DNA of 64,000 nucleotides from positions 1-64,000 of the forward strand of contig NZ_MUZV01000010.1 in the NCBI RefSeq assembly GCF_002000025.1, in the 5' to 3' direction. Below are positions 8,497 through 17,700 of the stretch, piece by piece. Positions within the stretch are counted from its first letter, which is position 1; each line of letters begins with the position of its first letter. A program made the translations under genes and the position numbers. This stretch comes from Cognaticolwellia aestuarii. GTDB taxonomy: Bacteria > Pseudomonadota > Gammaproteobacteria > Enterobacterales > Alteromonadaceae. The notes beneath the pieces are model-generated. The model worked only from the letters and a program-made list of their open reading frames with translations. It searched no databases and was not told the DNA's origin.

Positions 8497-9462
8497 ATGA
8501 AATATTTCCCTATTTATCTAGACGCCAATTACATCAACGCCATGATAATAGGTGGTGGCGAAGTTGCTGCCCGTAAGATTGATTTATTATTAAAATCAAC
8601 CACCAAAATTACAATTATGTCTGAAACACTTAATGCTAGTGTTGAACGTTTAGTCAATTTGCACAAGTTAACTTGGCTCAAGCATAACTATCAACCGGGA
8701 CACCTCAATAATTATAATATCGTTATTGCAGCAACCGACAGCTGTGAAGTTAATAGCGCTGTCGCAGCAGAAAGCAGCCAGTTAAAGTTACTTACTAATG
8801 TTGTTGACCAGCCAGAACTGTGTAATTACATCACGCCAGCGATAATTGATCGTGCCCCAATGATTATTGCCATGTCTAGCTCGGGTAGCGCCCCCATACT
8901 CCTGCGCATGCTCAGAGAGCAAATTGAAAAAACACTCCCTAATGGCTATGGTAAATTAGCTGATTTTTCATTTAAGTTCAGAGATCATGTCAAAGCACGC
9001 GTTAAAAGTATACGTGACCGTCGTTCGTTCTGGGAGCAGACATTACGTGGTGGTATCGGACAGGCTATTTTAGACGGCAATACAATTCAAGCCGAGCAAC
9101 AACTCATTGCCAGTTTACAAAAACAAACACCACCACCTGAAGGTGAAATTGTCTTTATTCATACCGGTGACGGTAATCCTGACAACTTAACACTGAATGC
9201 GCACAAAGAAATGCAGTTTGCTGATGCTGTATTTTACGATCAAGAGGTCAATACAGATATCATAGAATATATCAGACGCGACGCTAGCAAGTTTCCTCAA
9301 GATATATCATCAAGTATTTTAATCAATGTTCAACATGCTTTGGATCTCGCAGAGCGTGGTGAAAAAGTGATTTACCTGCTTGATGGCACAACAGAGCTGC
9401 CAAGCAATCAAGCCTTAGCTGAAAGCTCAATTCCTAAAAAACATTTATACAGCGGCTGTTAA
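8497..9462 (+). CDS. Sirohaem synthase (dehydrogenase/ferrochelatase part) with a degenerate, shortened methylase tail
   Basis: Residues 1 to about 150 form the SirC/Met8-type module that oxidises precorrin-2 and inserts iron: NAD-binding GGGEVAARKID (19-29), the NVVD segment with the conserved catalytic Asp, and SSSGSAPILLRMLREQIE. A sirohaem-synthase dimerisation region follows (about 150-215). CysG then normally carries a SAM uroporphyrinogen III methylase of about 240 residues. Here only about 105 residues remain, and the SAM loop GAGPGDPGLLT is replaced by HTGDGNPDNLT. The protein is 321 residues against 457 for E. coli CysG. No frameshifted continuation is visible after the stop. The methylation step must come from a separate CobA/NirE-type enzyme. 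Confidence 0.88.
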   Translation: MKYFPIYLDANYINAMIIGGGEVAARKIDLLLKSTTKITIMSETLNASVERLVNLHKLTWLKHNYQPGHLNNYNIVIAATDSCEVNSAVAAESSQLKLLTNVVDQPELCNYITPAIIDRAPMIIAMSSSGSAPILLRMLREQIEKTLPNGYGKLADFSFKFRDHVKARVKSIRDRRSFWEQTLRGGIGQAILDGNTIQAEQQLIASLQKQTPPPEGEIVFIHTGDGNPDNLTLNAHKEMQFADAVFYDQEVNTDIIEYIRRDASKFPQDISSSILINVQHALDLAERGEKVIYLLDGTTELPSNQALAESSIPKKHLYSGC

Positions 9463-9637
9463 TATTGCAAAACAAACGCGTAAAAATACACTTTACAGCC
9501 CGGACGATAAAAATGACTACAAAGTAGCGCTGATCTTTCCTTGTCAGTATTTATCTAAATCATGGTGCAACAAGCATATGAGTGATTATCAACCACCTAA
9601 AGCTATGAAAATAGCTACACTTTAGCTTTTGAGCTAC

Positions 9638-9739
9638 CTAGGCAACAAGTGCAATGGCGACGAGTAACATAAATAGCGCAGCGGCATCTAAATAATTAGA
9701 GATCGGATTAGCAACAGTCAATTGATTATCATCTTGCAT
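9638..9739 (-). CDS. Possible 33-residue single-span membrane peptide
   Basis: An ATG at 9739 is preceded by a strong ribosome binding site (GGAG, 7 bases upstream) and opens a 33-codon frame ending in TAG. The peptide has an acidic start (MQDDNQ) and a C-terminal hydrophobic stretch (AAALFMLLVAIALVA), so it could be a one-span inner-membrane peptide. I recognise no family. An AGCTA/TAGCT hairpin lies just beyond it. Supported only by the ribosome binding site and composition; it could also be a chance frame. Confidence 0.45.
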   Translation of the reverse strand: MQDDNQLTVANPISNYLDAAALFMLLVAIALVA

Positions 9740-9921
9740 AAATAACTCCAGGTTAAAGTTGATTGCTATATGTAATACTATAGAGCGGGCTACAGCACAT
9801 TAAGTTCCGGGCTTTACCATTCATTACATTCAAATTATCTTGAACTACTTATATAGATAGGCGCTTTTAGCAAACTATTTCACTTAACTTGCCTCAGAAT
9901 ATTTTTGATTGACTATAGATA

Positions 9922-10284
9922 TATACCCAAACCACATGAAAATACAGGATTTTGCAAGTCGAAAAAGGTTTAGTACCAAGGCATTGATTGAAGAGAATGC
10001 TTGTTCCATTGTCAAAATCAATAACGCCGGAGGTGGCCCTTTATCGCCTTGCCCTGCGGGAGCTAAGCTAGAAAAACAGTACAACGTTGCATACATGGAT
10101 GTATGTACTTAGCTTTTGTCTGGAGCAAAAAAGCTGTACAGCGCTTGATAAGGTTCCCACAGGGATGTAGGGCATTAGGATAATGCAGGCGCTATTATCG
10201 AGAATAACCATTATCTGTGTGCTGCGCCTTGCTCTGATTTCCTAGCTTAACGCTGAAACTGCATTTCCAAGTGGCTTGGGTATA
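9922..10284. mobile_element. MITE-like non-autonomous element with terminal inverted repeats
   Basis: The left end reads TATACCCAAACCACATGAAA and the right end, on the opposite strand, TATACCCAAGCCACTTGGAA: about 16 of the first 18 positions agree. The intervening 320 bp hold no convincing gene but have several short palindromes, for example CATACATGGATGTATG at 10090-10105, and are more GC rich than the surroundings. This fits a miniature inverted-repeat element or dispersed intergenic repeat mobilised in trans. TATA is shared at both edges; a clear target-site duplication is not visible. A 67-codon frame inside it is judged spurious. Confidence 0.65.
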
Positions 10285-10576
10285 GTCATTATATTGGCTA
10301 GCAATATGAAAGTGCTAACGGTGAATGACAGTCAAGTCACTGAGCATAACGAACAAGGGGTTCAACAGTAGAGCTCAGAAAGATTGATACCACTGCACTG
10401 AGCTCACTGGTATCGACTTTTCATCGTAAATGAACAAAATAAAAAGTTGTATTTATAGGTACATTTCACATAACAACAAGCTTTTTAATAAACCATCAGC
10501 GCACTCAGCAAAAATGTAATACAAGAGAATGAATAATTTAGCTTGCTATTTATTCCTCTTACCATTACGATCGCAA
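10285..10576. other. Gene-free stretch before the haem receptor
   Basis: No gene is seen between the repeat element and the Fur-like site. It contains an imperfect hairpin (GATACCA at 10386 with TGGTATC ending at 10414) and a repeated GAGCTC. The AT-rich part from about 10430 should contain the promoter of the haem operon, but I cannot fix -35 and -10 boxes. I looked for a cobalamin riboswitch and did not see one. Confidence 0.4.
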
Positions 10577-10597
10577 CCGATAATCATTCGCATTTAG
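10577..10597 (+). promoter_or_regulatory. Fur-box-like site before the haem operon
   Basis: CGATAATCATTCGCATTT (10578-10595) matches the left half of the Fur consensus (GATAATCATT) well and the right half poorly. Its position about 25-40 bp before the receptor start is typical for iron repression. It is a weaker match than the site at feoA. Confidence 0.5.
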
Positions 10598-10619
10598 ATT
10601 CCTATTGGTATTAATAAAC

Positions 10620-12590
10620 ATGTATATTAAAGCTAGCCTCTCGGCGCTAATTTTGGCCTTGCCTATTGAAACAATAGCGCAAGTAACGCCAGACAAAGAG
10701 CAAACCGAACATATCGTTGTTACCGGCACCCGCACAGCAAAATTATTAAGTAACTCCCCTGTTTTAGTGGACGTTATTGACGGTGAAATTATTTCGAAAA
10801 TCAGTCAAGGCACATTAGCGCAAGCGCTTAATTATATTCCGGGTGTGGTAGTAAAACGTAGTGCTAAAGACGGCTATAACATTCAAATGCAAGGCTTTGA
10901 TGGTGACCATGTTTTAGTACTTATTGATGGTCAGCCAATTATTAGTCCAACAGGATCTTCAGCAGATTTAGACCAAGTGCCTGCCAGCAATATCGCTCAA
11001 ATAGAGGTTATTCGTGGTGCTGCATCTGTCATGTACGGTAGCTCGGCAATGGGAGGAGTAATTAATATAATTACCAACAAAACAAACGAACCAGCGCTTA
11101 ATCTTGATTATGATATTAGTCAGTATCAAGGCAATACCATCGAAGATGGTGACTTCAACCATACTGTAAAAATACAGGCTATTGATATATTTTCCGGCTG
11201 GCGTACGCAGTTAAATGCCTTAATTATTGATGATCAAGGTTACGATTATAATCGTGATACGGTTAATCAAAATGCCGCTAGTGTCGATAAAAAGTTTCTC
11301 ACGTTAAGTACCAGTAAAGATCATCAAGTTATTGCTACCACGTTCAAGTACCAATGGTTAAATGATAAAAAGCTCAGAGATACTTCAATCATTCCTGGGC
11401 AAAGTGAGATTATTAATTATCAAACAGATGTCACACAACATCAATTAGATATTGGTGTTAACAGCATTAGAAATAAGCTTTCGCCTTGGCAAATTAACGG
11501 CCGTTATATCAATCATCAAGAAACTAGCGGCCAGTCAAATAGTATTCGTGATACCGATATTGTATTAGCAGAAATTAACGGCCAAAAAGTATTTCAAATT
11601 CAGAATATTGAACTGGTAACCGGTGGTGTTATTCATACTGATAGCTTAGATCAGATTAAACCTAATGAAGGCATTATCGAAATAGAGAATGAAAATCGTC
11701 ACAGTATCGAAGTTTTCACGCAAGGTAACTGGATTAAAAAAAATCATCAAATATTGGCTGGTATGCGCAGCCAGTATGATTCAGATTTTGGCTGGCATAA
11801 TGCGCTGCGTCTAAGCGCAATGAAAAACTTCACTTTCGAATCAGGAAAGTTGCAATGGCGTGCAGGTATAGGCCAGAGTTATCGAGTGCCAAATTTAAAG
11901 GAGCGCTTTTATACTTTTGACCACACTGCACTAGGTTATAAAGTACTTGGTAATAAAGATTTACAACCAGAAACAGCCGACTCAATTAATTCAAGCTTAA
12001 GCTTTAATACCACTTTAGCTAACAACACCCTTGATTTGCGCAGTGATATAAGTGTGCATTACTCCAAAACAACCGATCTTATCGATCCAATTGTTGATGA
12101 CAAACTATCTGCTGAACAAGGCATCGAAGTTCATCAATATCAAAACATCAGTGAAGCGACAATTCATGGTCTAGATATCAGCACTGAACTTACGTTAACC
12201 GATTGGCAGTTACAACTAAATTACAGTTACTTAACCAGTGAAGATGACAACAATAAACGCTTATTTTCTCGTCCACGTCACCAAATAAAATTCAATGTAA
12301 ATTACGACCTAGATGCCTACGACATTGAACTGATTGCTTACGCGGTATATCAAGCGGATGAAGCCGTACCTGAGGACGAATTTGGGGTAAAGAAACATGT
12401 TGAGAATAATCAATACACCACATTTAACGCGGTGATGAACCAAGCAATAACGCCTCAATTATCGTGGCGCATTAGCGTCGACAATATTTTTGATGAACAT
12501 AAAAACCCAGCAATAAATAACGAAACTTCATTTGATGCAAGACCTGTTAGTAGTCGCACTATCGGTGCAGGCATTAGCTACCAATTTTAA
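10620..12590 (+). CDS. hmuR: TonB-dependent haem receptor (HmuR/BtuB-like)
   Basis: An outer-membrane gated channel, probably for haem taken over from HmuY. The ATG at 10620 gives a proper signal peptide (MYIKASLSALILALPIETIAQ); a TTG five codons earlier is less likely. The TonB-box region (EHIVVTGTR) is followed by a plug domain (about 35-150) with GVVVKRS and VIRGAASVMYGSSAMGGVINIIT. A 22-strand barrel follows, containing YRVPNLKE and NKDLQPE, which correspond to the FRAP/NPDL region of haem receptors, and a C-terminal aromatic residue (ISYQF). It has 656 residues. The sequence alone could pass for a vitamin B12 receptor; the HmuY and HmuS neighbours argue for haem. Confidence 0.85.
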   Translation: MYIKASLSALILALPIETIAQVTPDKEQTEHIVVTGTRTAKLLSNSPVLVDVIDGEIISKISQGTLAQALNYIPGVVVKRSAKDGYNIQMQGFDGDHVLVLIDGQPIISPTGSSADLDQVPASNIAQIEVIRGAASVMYGSSAMGGVINIITNKTNEPALNLDYDISQYQGNTIEDGDFNHTVKIQAIDIFSGWRTQLNALIIDDQGYDYNRDTVNQNAASVDKKFLTLSTSKDHQVIATTFKYQWLNDKKLRDTSIIPGQSEIINYQTDVTQHQLDIGVNSIRNKLSPWQINGRYINHQETSGQSNSIRDTDIVLAEINGQKVFQIQNIELVTGGVIHTDSLDQIKPNEGIIEIENENRHSIEVFTQGNWIKKNHQILAGMRSQYDSDFGWHNALRLSAMKNFTFESGKLQWRAGIGQSYRVPNLKERFYTFDHTALGYKVLGNKDLQPETADSINSSLSFNTTLANNTLDLRSDISVHYSKTTDLIDPIVDDKLSAEQGIEVHQYQNISEATIHGLDISTELTLTDWQLQLNYSYLTSEDDNNKRLFSRPRHQIKFNVNYDLDAYDIELIAYAVYQADEAVPEDEFGVKKHVENNQYTTFNAVMNQAITPQLSWRISVDNIFDEHKNPAINNETSFDARPVSSRTIGAGISYQF

Positions 12591-12609
12591 GATAACTTCG
12601 GAGACCAAC

Positions 12610-13776
12610 ATGAACACAACATTTTTTACACCATTTAAATTAACTAGCTTGGCATTATGCGTATTATTAACGGCTTGTGGGGGTAGCGACAGCTCAAGTA
12701 ACGATACCACACCAGAGCCAACGCCGACACCAGAACCAACACCTACCTCGCCAACACAAGGTGCGATTAATGGTCCTTTTAGTACTGGTAGCGTTAGCGA
12801 GCCTGCTTTTGTTTACTATGACTTAGATACACAAGCCGTTTTAGAACTCAGCACAGAACAAGCCGCAAACGATACCGCATGGGATATTGCTTTTAAACGC
12901 AGTGGCATTTATTTGAATCAGCATAGTGATAATACCGTTAAAGCACATGCTACGGGTAATAATAGTGAATTCTTTAATGCTGACGGCACAGCAATCGCTG
13001 CCAGTTTTATTGCTGCAAACGCTGACACTGAATTAGACGATTACTTAGCGGTAACAACCAGTGATATACCAACAGATGACAGTAAATTTATTGGCGATGT
13101 AACATCAAATATCATTGAAGGTTTTTACGATTACAATACAACAACGCATGTTGTAACTGCCGCTGATAGCCATTACTTTATTACGCAATCTGATGACGCT
13201 TTTGCTAAGTTTAGAGCCACTGATATTGTTACTGCCGGTAGAGGTATTGGCCAAATCACCTTCAAAACAGCTTATCAAGGTGTGGGTGATGTAGCATTCT
13301 CAGCAGAACAAGAGCTGGTTATCGACGCCGCGCTCACTTGTTCAGGTGATGTAAGTCATGTTTACATTGATTTTGACACCAACCAAGAAGTAACCATGGC
13401 TGATGAATGGGATATTAACTTGCCATGTGTTGCTGATAAAACCGCTGCTGATTTTACCATTAATATTGCTGATGATGCTCAAGCTCTACAAGACTTTGAT
13501 AACAGCTATGATGCCATTGATCCCGCTGCAGCTTCATTCTATGAATTCCAAGCAAACAGCCATACCGTAAAAGCTTTTGATAACACACCTTGGTATCAAT
13601 ATGCCCTCAATGGTGGTCATTTATTATGGTCACAATTTGATATCTACTTAATAAAAACACCAAGCAAGGTACATAAACTACAAATAACAAGTTACTACAA
13701 TGCTGACGGTGTTTCAGGCAACATCAGCTTCAGAGCTGATGAAGTCACTGAACTTGCCGGCGAAGCCAGCAACTAA
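12610..13776 (+). CDS. hmuY: HmuY-family haem-binding lipoprotein
   Basis: HmuY captures haem at the outer membrane and passes it to HmuR. The ATG at 12610 gives a lipoprotein signal with lipobox LTAC and acylated Cys23; a longer frame would overlap the receptor gene and bury the signal. A Thr/Pro/Glu-rich linker (about 30-50) follows. HmuY-like sequence is seen twice: WDIAFKRSGIYLN near residue 87 and WDINLPC with DFTINIAD near 270, so the protein may be a tandem of two domains within 388 residues. Its candidate haem ligands cannot be fixed by eye. It begins 19 bp after the receptor stop, which supports co-transcription. Confidence 0.8.
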   Translation: MNTTFFTPFKLTSLALCVLLTACGGSDSSSNDTTPEPTPTPEPTPTSPTQGAINGPFSTGSVSEPAFVYYDLDTQAVLELSTEQAANDTAWDIAFKRSGIYLNQHSDNTVKAHATGNNSEFFNADGTAIAASFIAANADTELDDYLAVTTSDIPTDDSKFIGDVTSNIIEGFYDYNTTTHVVTAADSHYFITQSDDAFAKFRATDIVTAGRGIGQITFKTAYQGVGDVAFSAEQELVIDAALTCSGDVSHVYIDFDTNQEVTMADEWDINLPCVADKTAADFTINIADDAQALQDFDNSYDAIDPAAASFYEFQANSHTVKAFDNTPWYQYALNGGHLLWSQFDIYLIKTPSKVHKLQITSYYNADGVSGNISFRADEVTELAGEASN

Positions 13777-13797
13777 TAATAAAGAGTAAACCTCATA

Positions 13798-13828
13798 CTC
13801 AAGGTGCCCCCCCTCTCCGCACCTTGAG
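13798..13828 (+). terminator. Strong hairpin between hmuY and the channel gene
   Basis: A perfect 10-bp stem (CTCAAGGTGC / GCACCTTGAG) encloses a C-rich 11-nt loop. There is no T-run directly after it, so it may be an mRNA processing or stabilising element or a partial terminator that lowers expression of the three downstream genes relative to receptor and haemophore. Confidence 0.6.
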
Positions 13829-13878
13829 TCCCTGACTCTCCCTTATTAAATTTACCTTAATACCGCTAGGAAAATATT

Positions 13879-14487
13879 ATGATCGCTCTGATCGAACAAA
13901 CCATGTACCAGCTGTCAGATTTTTTTATGGCGCCAGTACTTTGCCTTATTGCGCTACTTTTTGTTTATTCACTATTTGCTACAGGCCAATTTTTTAGTCA
14001 AACAATGCAGCGCCGCCGTCACTATCGTGCATTTATCCAATTACTCAATAACGACTTAGGCAGTAAACCTGAGTTGGTGCTAAACGGTTATCCCATGGCA
14101 AACTTAGCAAATGAAATACCTAATATCAGCCAAGATCAACTCGATGTCGCAGCACTAAAAGAGCTAGAAGGTGTCCGTAACGTTAGCCGACTTGCGCCAA
14201 TGTTAGGCTTAATAGCGACAATGATCCCGATGGGACCAGCCTTAAAAAGCTTAGCCGATGGCAATATTCAAGGCATCAGTGAAAACTTAATCGTCGCATT
14301 CTCCGCCGTTATTTTTGGTCTTATTATCGCGTCAATTACTTTTTGGATAGCTTCAGTGAAAAAGCGCTGGATGGTTGAAGAACTTGTCGCATTAATGCCA
14401 CTTATTAATAGCGAAGCGCCAGCAATCAATCAACAAACACTCGCCTTACCTGTACAAGCTGTGGAGAAAAACTATGAGGTTGCTTGA
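13879..14487 (+). CDS. MotA/TolQ/ExbB-family proton channel subunit
   Basis: The 202-residue inner-membrane protein has three predicted spans: about 17-37 (VLCLIALLFVYSLFATGQFF), about 110-130 (SRLAPMLGLIATMIPMGPAL) and about 138-162 (LIVAFSAVIFGLIIASITFW). The GLIATMIPMGPAL segment is the family's conserved channel helix. Related subunits (ExbB, TolQ, MotA) conduct protons to drive a partner with one span and an essential Asp. The next gene, overlapping by 14 bp, encodes such a one-span protein. In haem loci of Bacteroidetes (hmuYRSTUV) a similar subunit accompanies HmuS. Here it likely energises the haem system, by inference. Confidence 0.85.
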   Translation: MIALIEQTMYQLSDFFMAPVLCLIALLFVYSLFATGQFFSQTMQRRRHYRAFIQLLNNDLGSKPELVLNGYPMANLANEIPNISQDQLDVAALKELEGVRNVSRLAPMLGLIATMIPMGPALKSLADGNIQGISENLIVAFSAVIFGLIIASITFWIASVKKRWMVEELVALMPLINSEAPAINQQTLALPVQAVEKNYEVA

Positions 14488-14779
14488 TGAAGATGAAGGT
14501 ATTAACCCGGCACTGTCGGTGGTTAATTTAGTCGATGTATTTTTAGTGTTAGTGGCAGCTTTATTAATTGCCATTGCACAAAACCCATTAAATCCTTTTC
14601 TTGCTGAAGACGTTACAGTGATTAAAAACGAAGGCAAAGAGAATATGGAAATTATTGTCAAAAAGGGCAATACCATCGAGAGCTTTAAAAGTGATGGAAA
14701 AACAGGCGCAGGTACAGGTAAAAAAGCCGGTACCGCATACGAAATGGCCGACGGCAGCATGATTTACGTTAAAGAGTAG
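14474..14779 (+). CDS. DUF2149 protein, ExbD-like one-span partner
   Basis: The 101-residue product has a short N-terminal cytoplasmic part (MRLLDEDEGINP), one membrane span (about 16-38, NLVDVFLVLVAALLIAIA) with an Asp at its start, and a small periplasmic domain rich in Lys and Gly. The layout matches ExbD, TolR and MotB, whose span carries a proton-accepting Asp (ExbD: PLIDVVFxLL). DUF2149 proteins are known neighbours of MotA/ExbB-like and CobN-like genes. It overlaps the channel gene by 14 bp and precedes HmuS by 12 bp, so coupled translation is likely. The motor-stator role is inference. Confidence 0.8.
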   Translation: MRLLDEDEGINPALSVVNLVDVFLVLVAALLIAIAQNPLNPFLAEDVTVIKNEGKENMEIIVKKGNTIESFKSDGKTGAGTGKKAGTAYEMADGSMIYVKE

Positions 14780-14791
14780 CGATATTATCCA

Positions 14792-17700
14792 ATGAACAAT
14801 CTTTTAATTAAAATTTCCATCTTATTGTTTTCTGCTATCGGCTTTATAGTTAGCGCCCTAGCTAGTGATGTTAGCCCTAAAAAGTCAACAACCACAGTAA
14901 ACAACAAGCACAGTGTACTTTTTGTCAGCACCGCCCATACCAACACAGCAAAAATAACGCTACTAAAAACCGTTGCTGAGAAAAAGCTCGACTCAAACTG
15001 GAATATTCAACAGCAATCAGCAAAGTCATTATTAGAAACAGCGAGTCAAGCCGATTCATTAGCTGCAATTTTCAATCAATATGATCTGGTAATTCTTGAT
15101 GCGGTATCTGTACGTGAAGCCAGTGCTGCTTTTGACAATTATGCCGATGCCATCAGCAAAGTAGATAGTGCGGTGGTCGCCTTTAGTTATTTACAAAATA
15201 CTAAATTGAATAAAGCCTTAAACATTGAAAAAGCGAGTACTTTACAAGCTTATTGGATGAATGCTGGACGTCGTAATCTTGATAACATGCTATCGTATAT
15301 AGCTGCCAACATAATCAAAAAACCTTCTAATAATTCAGCTTTGATCGACAGTTCAGCCGTGCCTGCTCCGATCATATTTCCACATCAAGGCATATATCAC
15401 CCTGAACTGCCCAACTTAATCATCAACGACTTAGTTGAATATAAAAAACGCCGTTCGGCAAAGCCACAGCAACCTAAGATAGCAATATTATTACAACGCG
15501 CATTAATAGAGTCTGAGCAAACGCAATTAATTGATGCCACCATTGCCCAACTAGAAGCCAAAGGCGCTTACGTTGTACCGTTCTTTTTCAAACTAAGCCC
15601 TGTTACCAACGACTATAGCCATTTGCTACAATTGCCAATCACTAAAGATGGCCAGGTTGTTGGTCAACAAACCGATGTTGATTTAATCATCAACTTTCGT
15701 AACATTCATTGGGCTAATCAACGTAAAGTCGAGTTTGAAAAATTCAATGTGCCAGTCATGCAAGCAATGACTTATTATTCTGGTGATAAAGAAACATGGG
15801 AAGCTGATATGCAAGGTGTCAGCGCCAATATGATGTCATTCACTTTAGTACTACCAGAAAACGCCGGCGTGATTGATCCGATGATCGTGGCCGCAATGAA
15901 CATGGCAGATCAAGAAATTGAAGTTATTGACTACCAACTAGAGCACCTAGTGAACAAAGCTATTAATGTCGTTAATTTAAAATACAAAGCCAATAAAGAT
16001 AAAAAGCTCACCCTATTTGTTTGGGGCGACAAAGATGTTGGTGCGTCATTTATGAATATCCCTAAAAGTATTGAAGCCATTAGTCAGCGCTTAGCTAATG
16101 AAGGCTACAACACCGCAGAACGTGATGCAGAATATTTTGTTGCCAACGCCAAGAAAATTCTCGACCCTTTCTATCGTGATTATCAATTAACCGAATTGTT
16201 AGATAATGACTTAGCCGAGTTAATGCCGATTGATGACTATTTAAGCTGGTTTAATGCCCTGCCAACTGAGTTAACGCAAAAAATAACTGACCATTGGGGC
16301 AAGCCGCAAGACAACTTTATGGCCGTAGAAAAAAACGGTAAGCACTTTTTTATCCTGCCACGGATTCGCAACGGCAATATGCTGATCATGCGACAACCAC
16401 CGCGTTCTGATAGTAAAAATGACGAAAACATGATTTATCACCAAGGTTTAGTGCCTATCAATCATTTCTACCTTGCCGCTTATTATTATGCCCGCGAGTA
16501 TTGGCAGTCAGACGCTATTGTGCATTTAGGTACTCATGGTTCACAAGAGTATTTAGGCGGAAAAGAGCGGGGGTTATCTATTTATGACCAAGGTAATTTG
16601 GCGGTTTGGGATACGCCCGTGGTGTACCCATTTATTGTCGATGATGTTGGAGAAGCGATGCAAACCAAACGCCGTGGCCGCGCTACTGTAATTTCACACA
16701 TGACACCACCATTTGCTGCTGCCGGATTAGAAGGCGAGATTCGACATTTGCATGAATTAATGCATCAATATAAACAACTCGACCAAGGTGGCGTAAAACA
16801 AAAAACAGCCGTGCAATTAACCCAGTTATGCTTTGATACCAATATCTGTAAAGACTTAGCATGGGAACAAGCACAAATTGAGCAAGCGTTTGATGAGTTT
16901 ATCGACGCCTTGCATATTCACTTAGAAGCGTTAGCAACGGCTAACCAGCCACTCGGTTTACATACTTTTGGTTATATTCCAGAACAAGCCTTAACGATAT
17001 CAACCTTAGTACAAATGCTGGGCAACGACTTTACTGCACGAGCGAGTGAGTTTGAACATGAATACTATACCGCTAGCTTAACTGGTGAAGATAATGAAGA
17101 TGACAGCGATAATCATAGTCATACTTACCATGAAAAGAACCATGATGAGGGTAATAAGAAGAATGATGATAAGAGTCTTGATACATCGGCAGAAAACGAC
17201 ATTACTCGCTTATCAGGTTATTTAACCGTTAAAAACTACATTACCGCTGCTGCCGCTGAATCAGCCGAACGCCCGATACCCGTTAACGAATTAACAACAG
17301 AGCTACAAGCTGACATTGTACGAGGTAAAGCACTATATAAAAGCATGACTAGCATTCATGAGCTAGATGCCATGGTTGATTTTTTGAGTGCTAAATATAT
17401 TCCAGTCAAATCAGGCGGCGATCCTATTCGCCATCCTGAATCTTTAGCTACTGGCTATAATTTATTTGGCTTTAATCCTGCTCGGGTTCCTACTCAAGCG
17501 GCTTATGAGCAAGGTAAAGAACTAACAGAAAAGATGATCGCTAACTACTACCAAAAACATCAACGTTATCCAGACAAAATGGCCTTCTCATTATGGTCAA
17601 TTGAAACTATGCGTCACTACGGTGTGCTAGAATCACAGGTGTTATATGCCATGGGAGTTAAACCTATATGGAGTAAAAGCGGTCGCGTTAGCGGCACCGA

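Noticed and set aside
9909-10112. 67-codon open frame inside the MITE-like element
   Set aside because: No ribosome binding site, composition unlike neighbouring proteins, and it overlaps the left terminal repeat; most likely chance.
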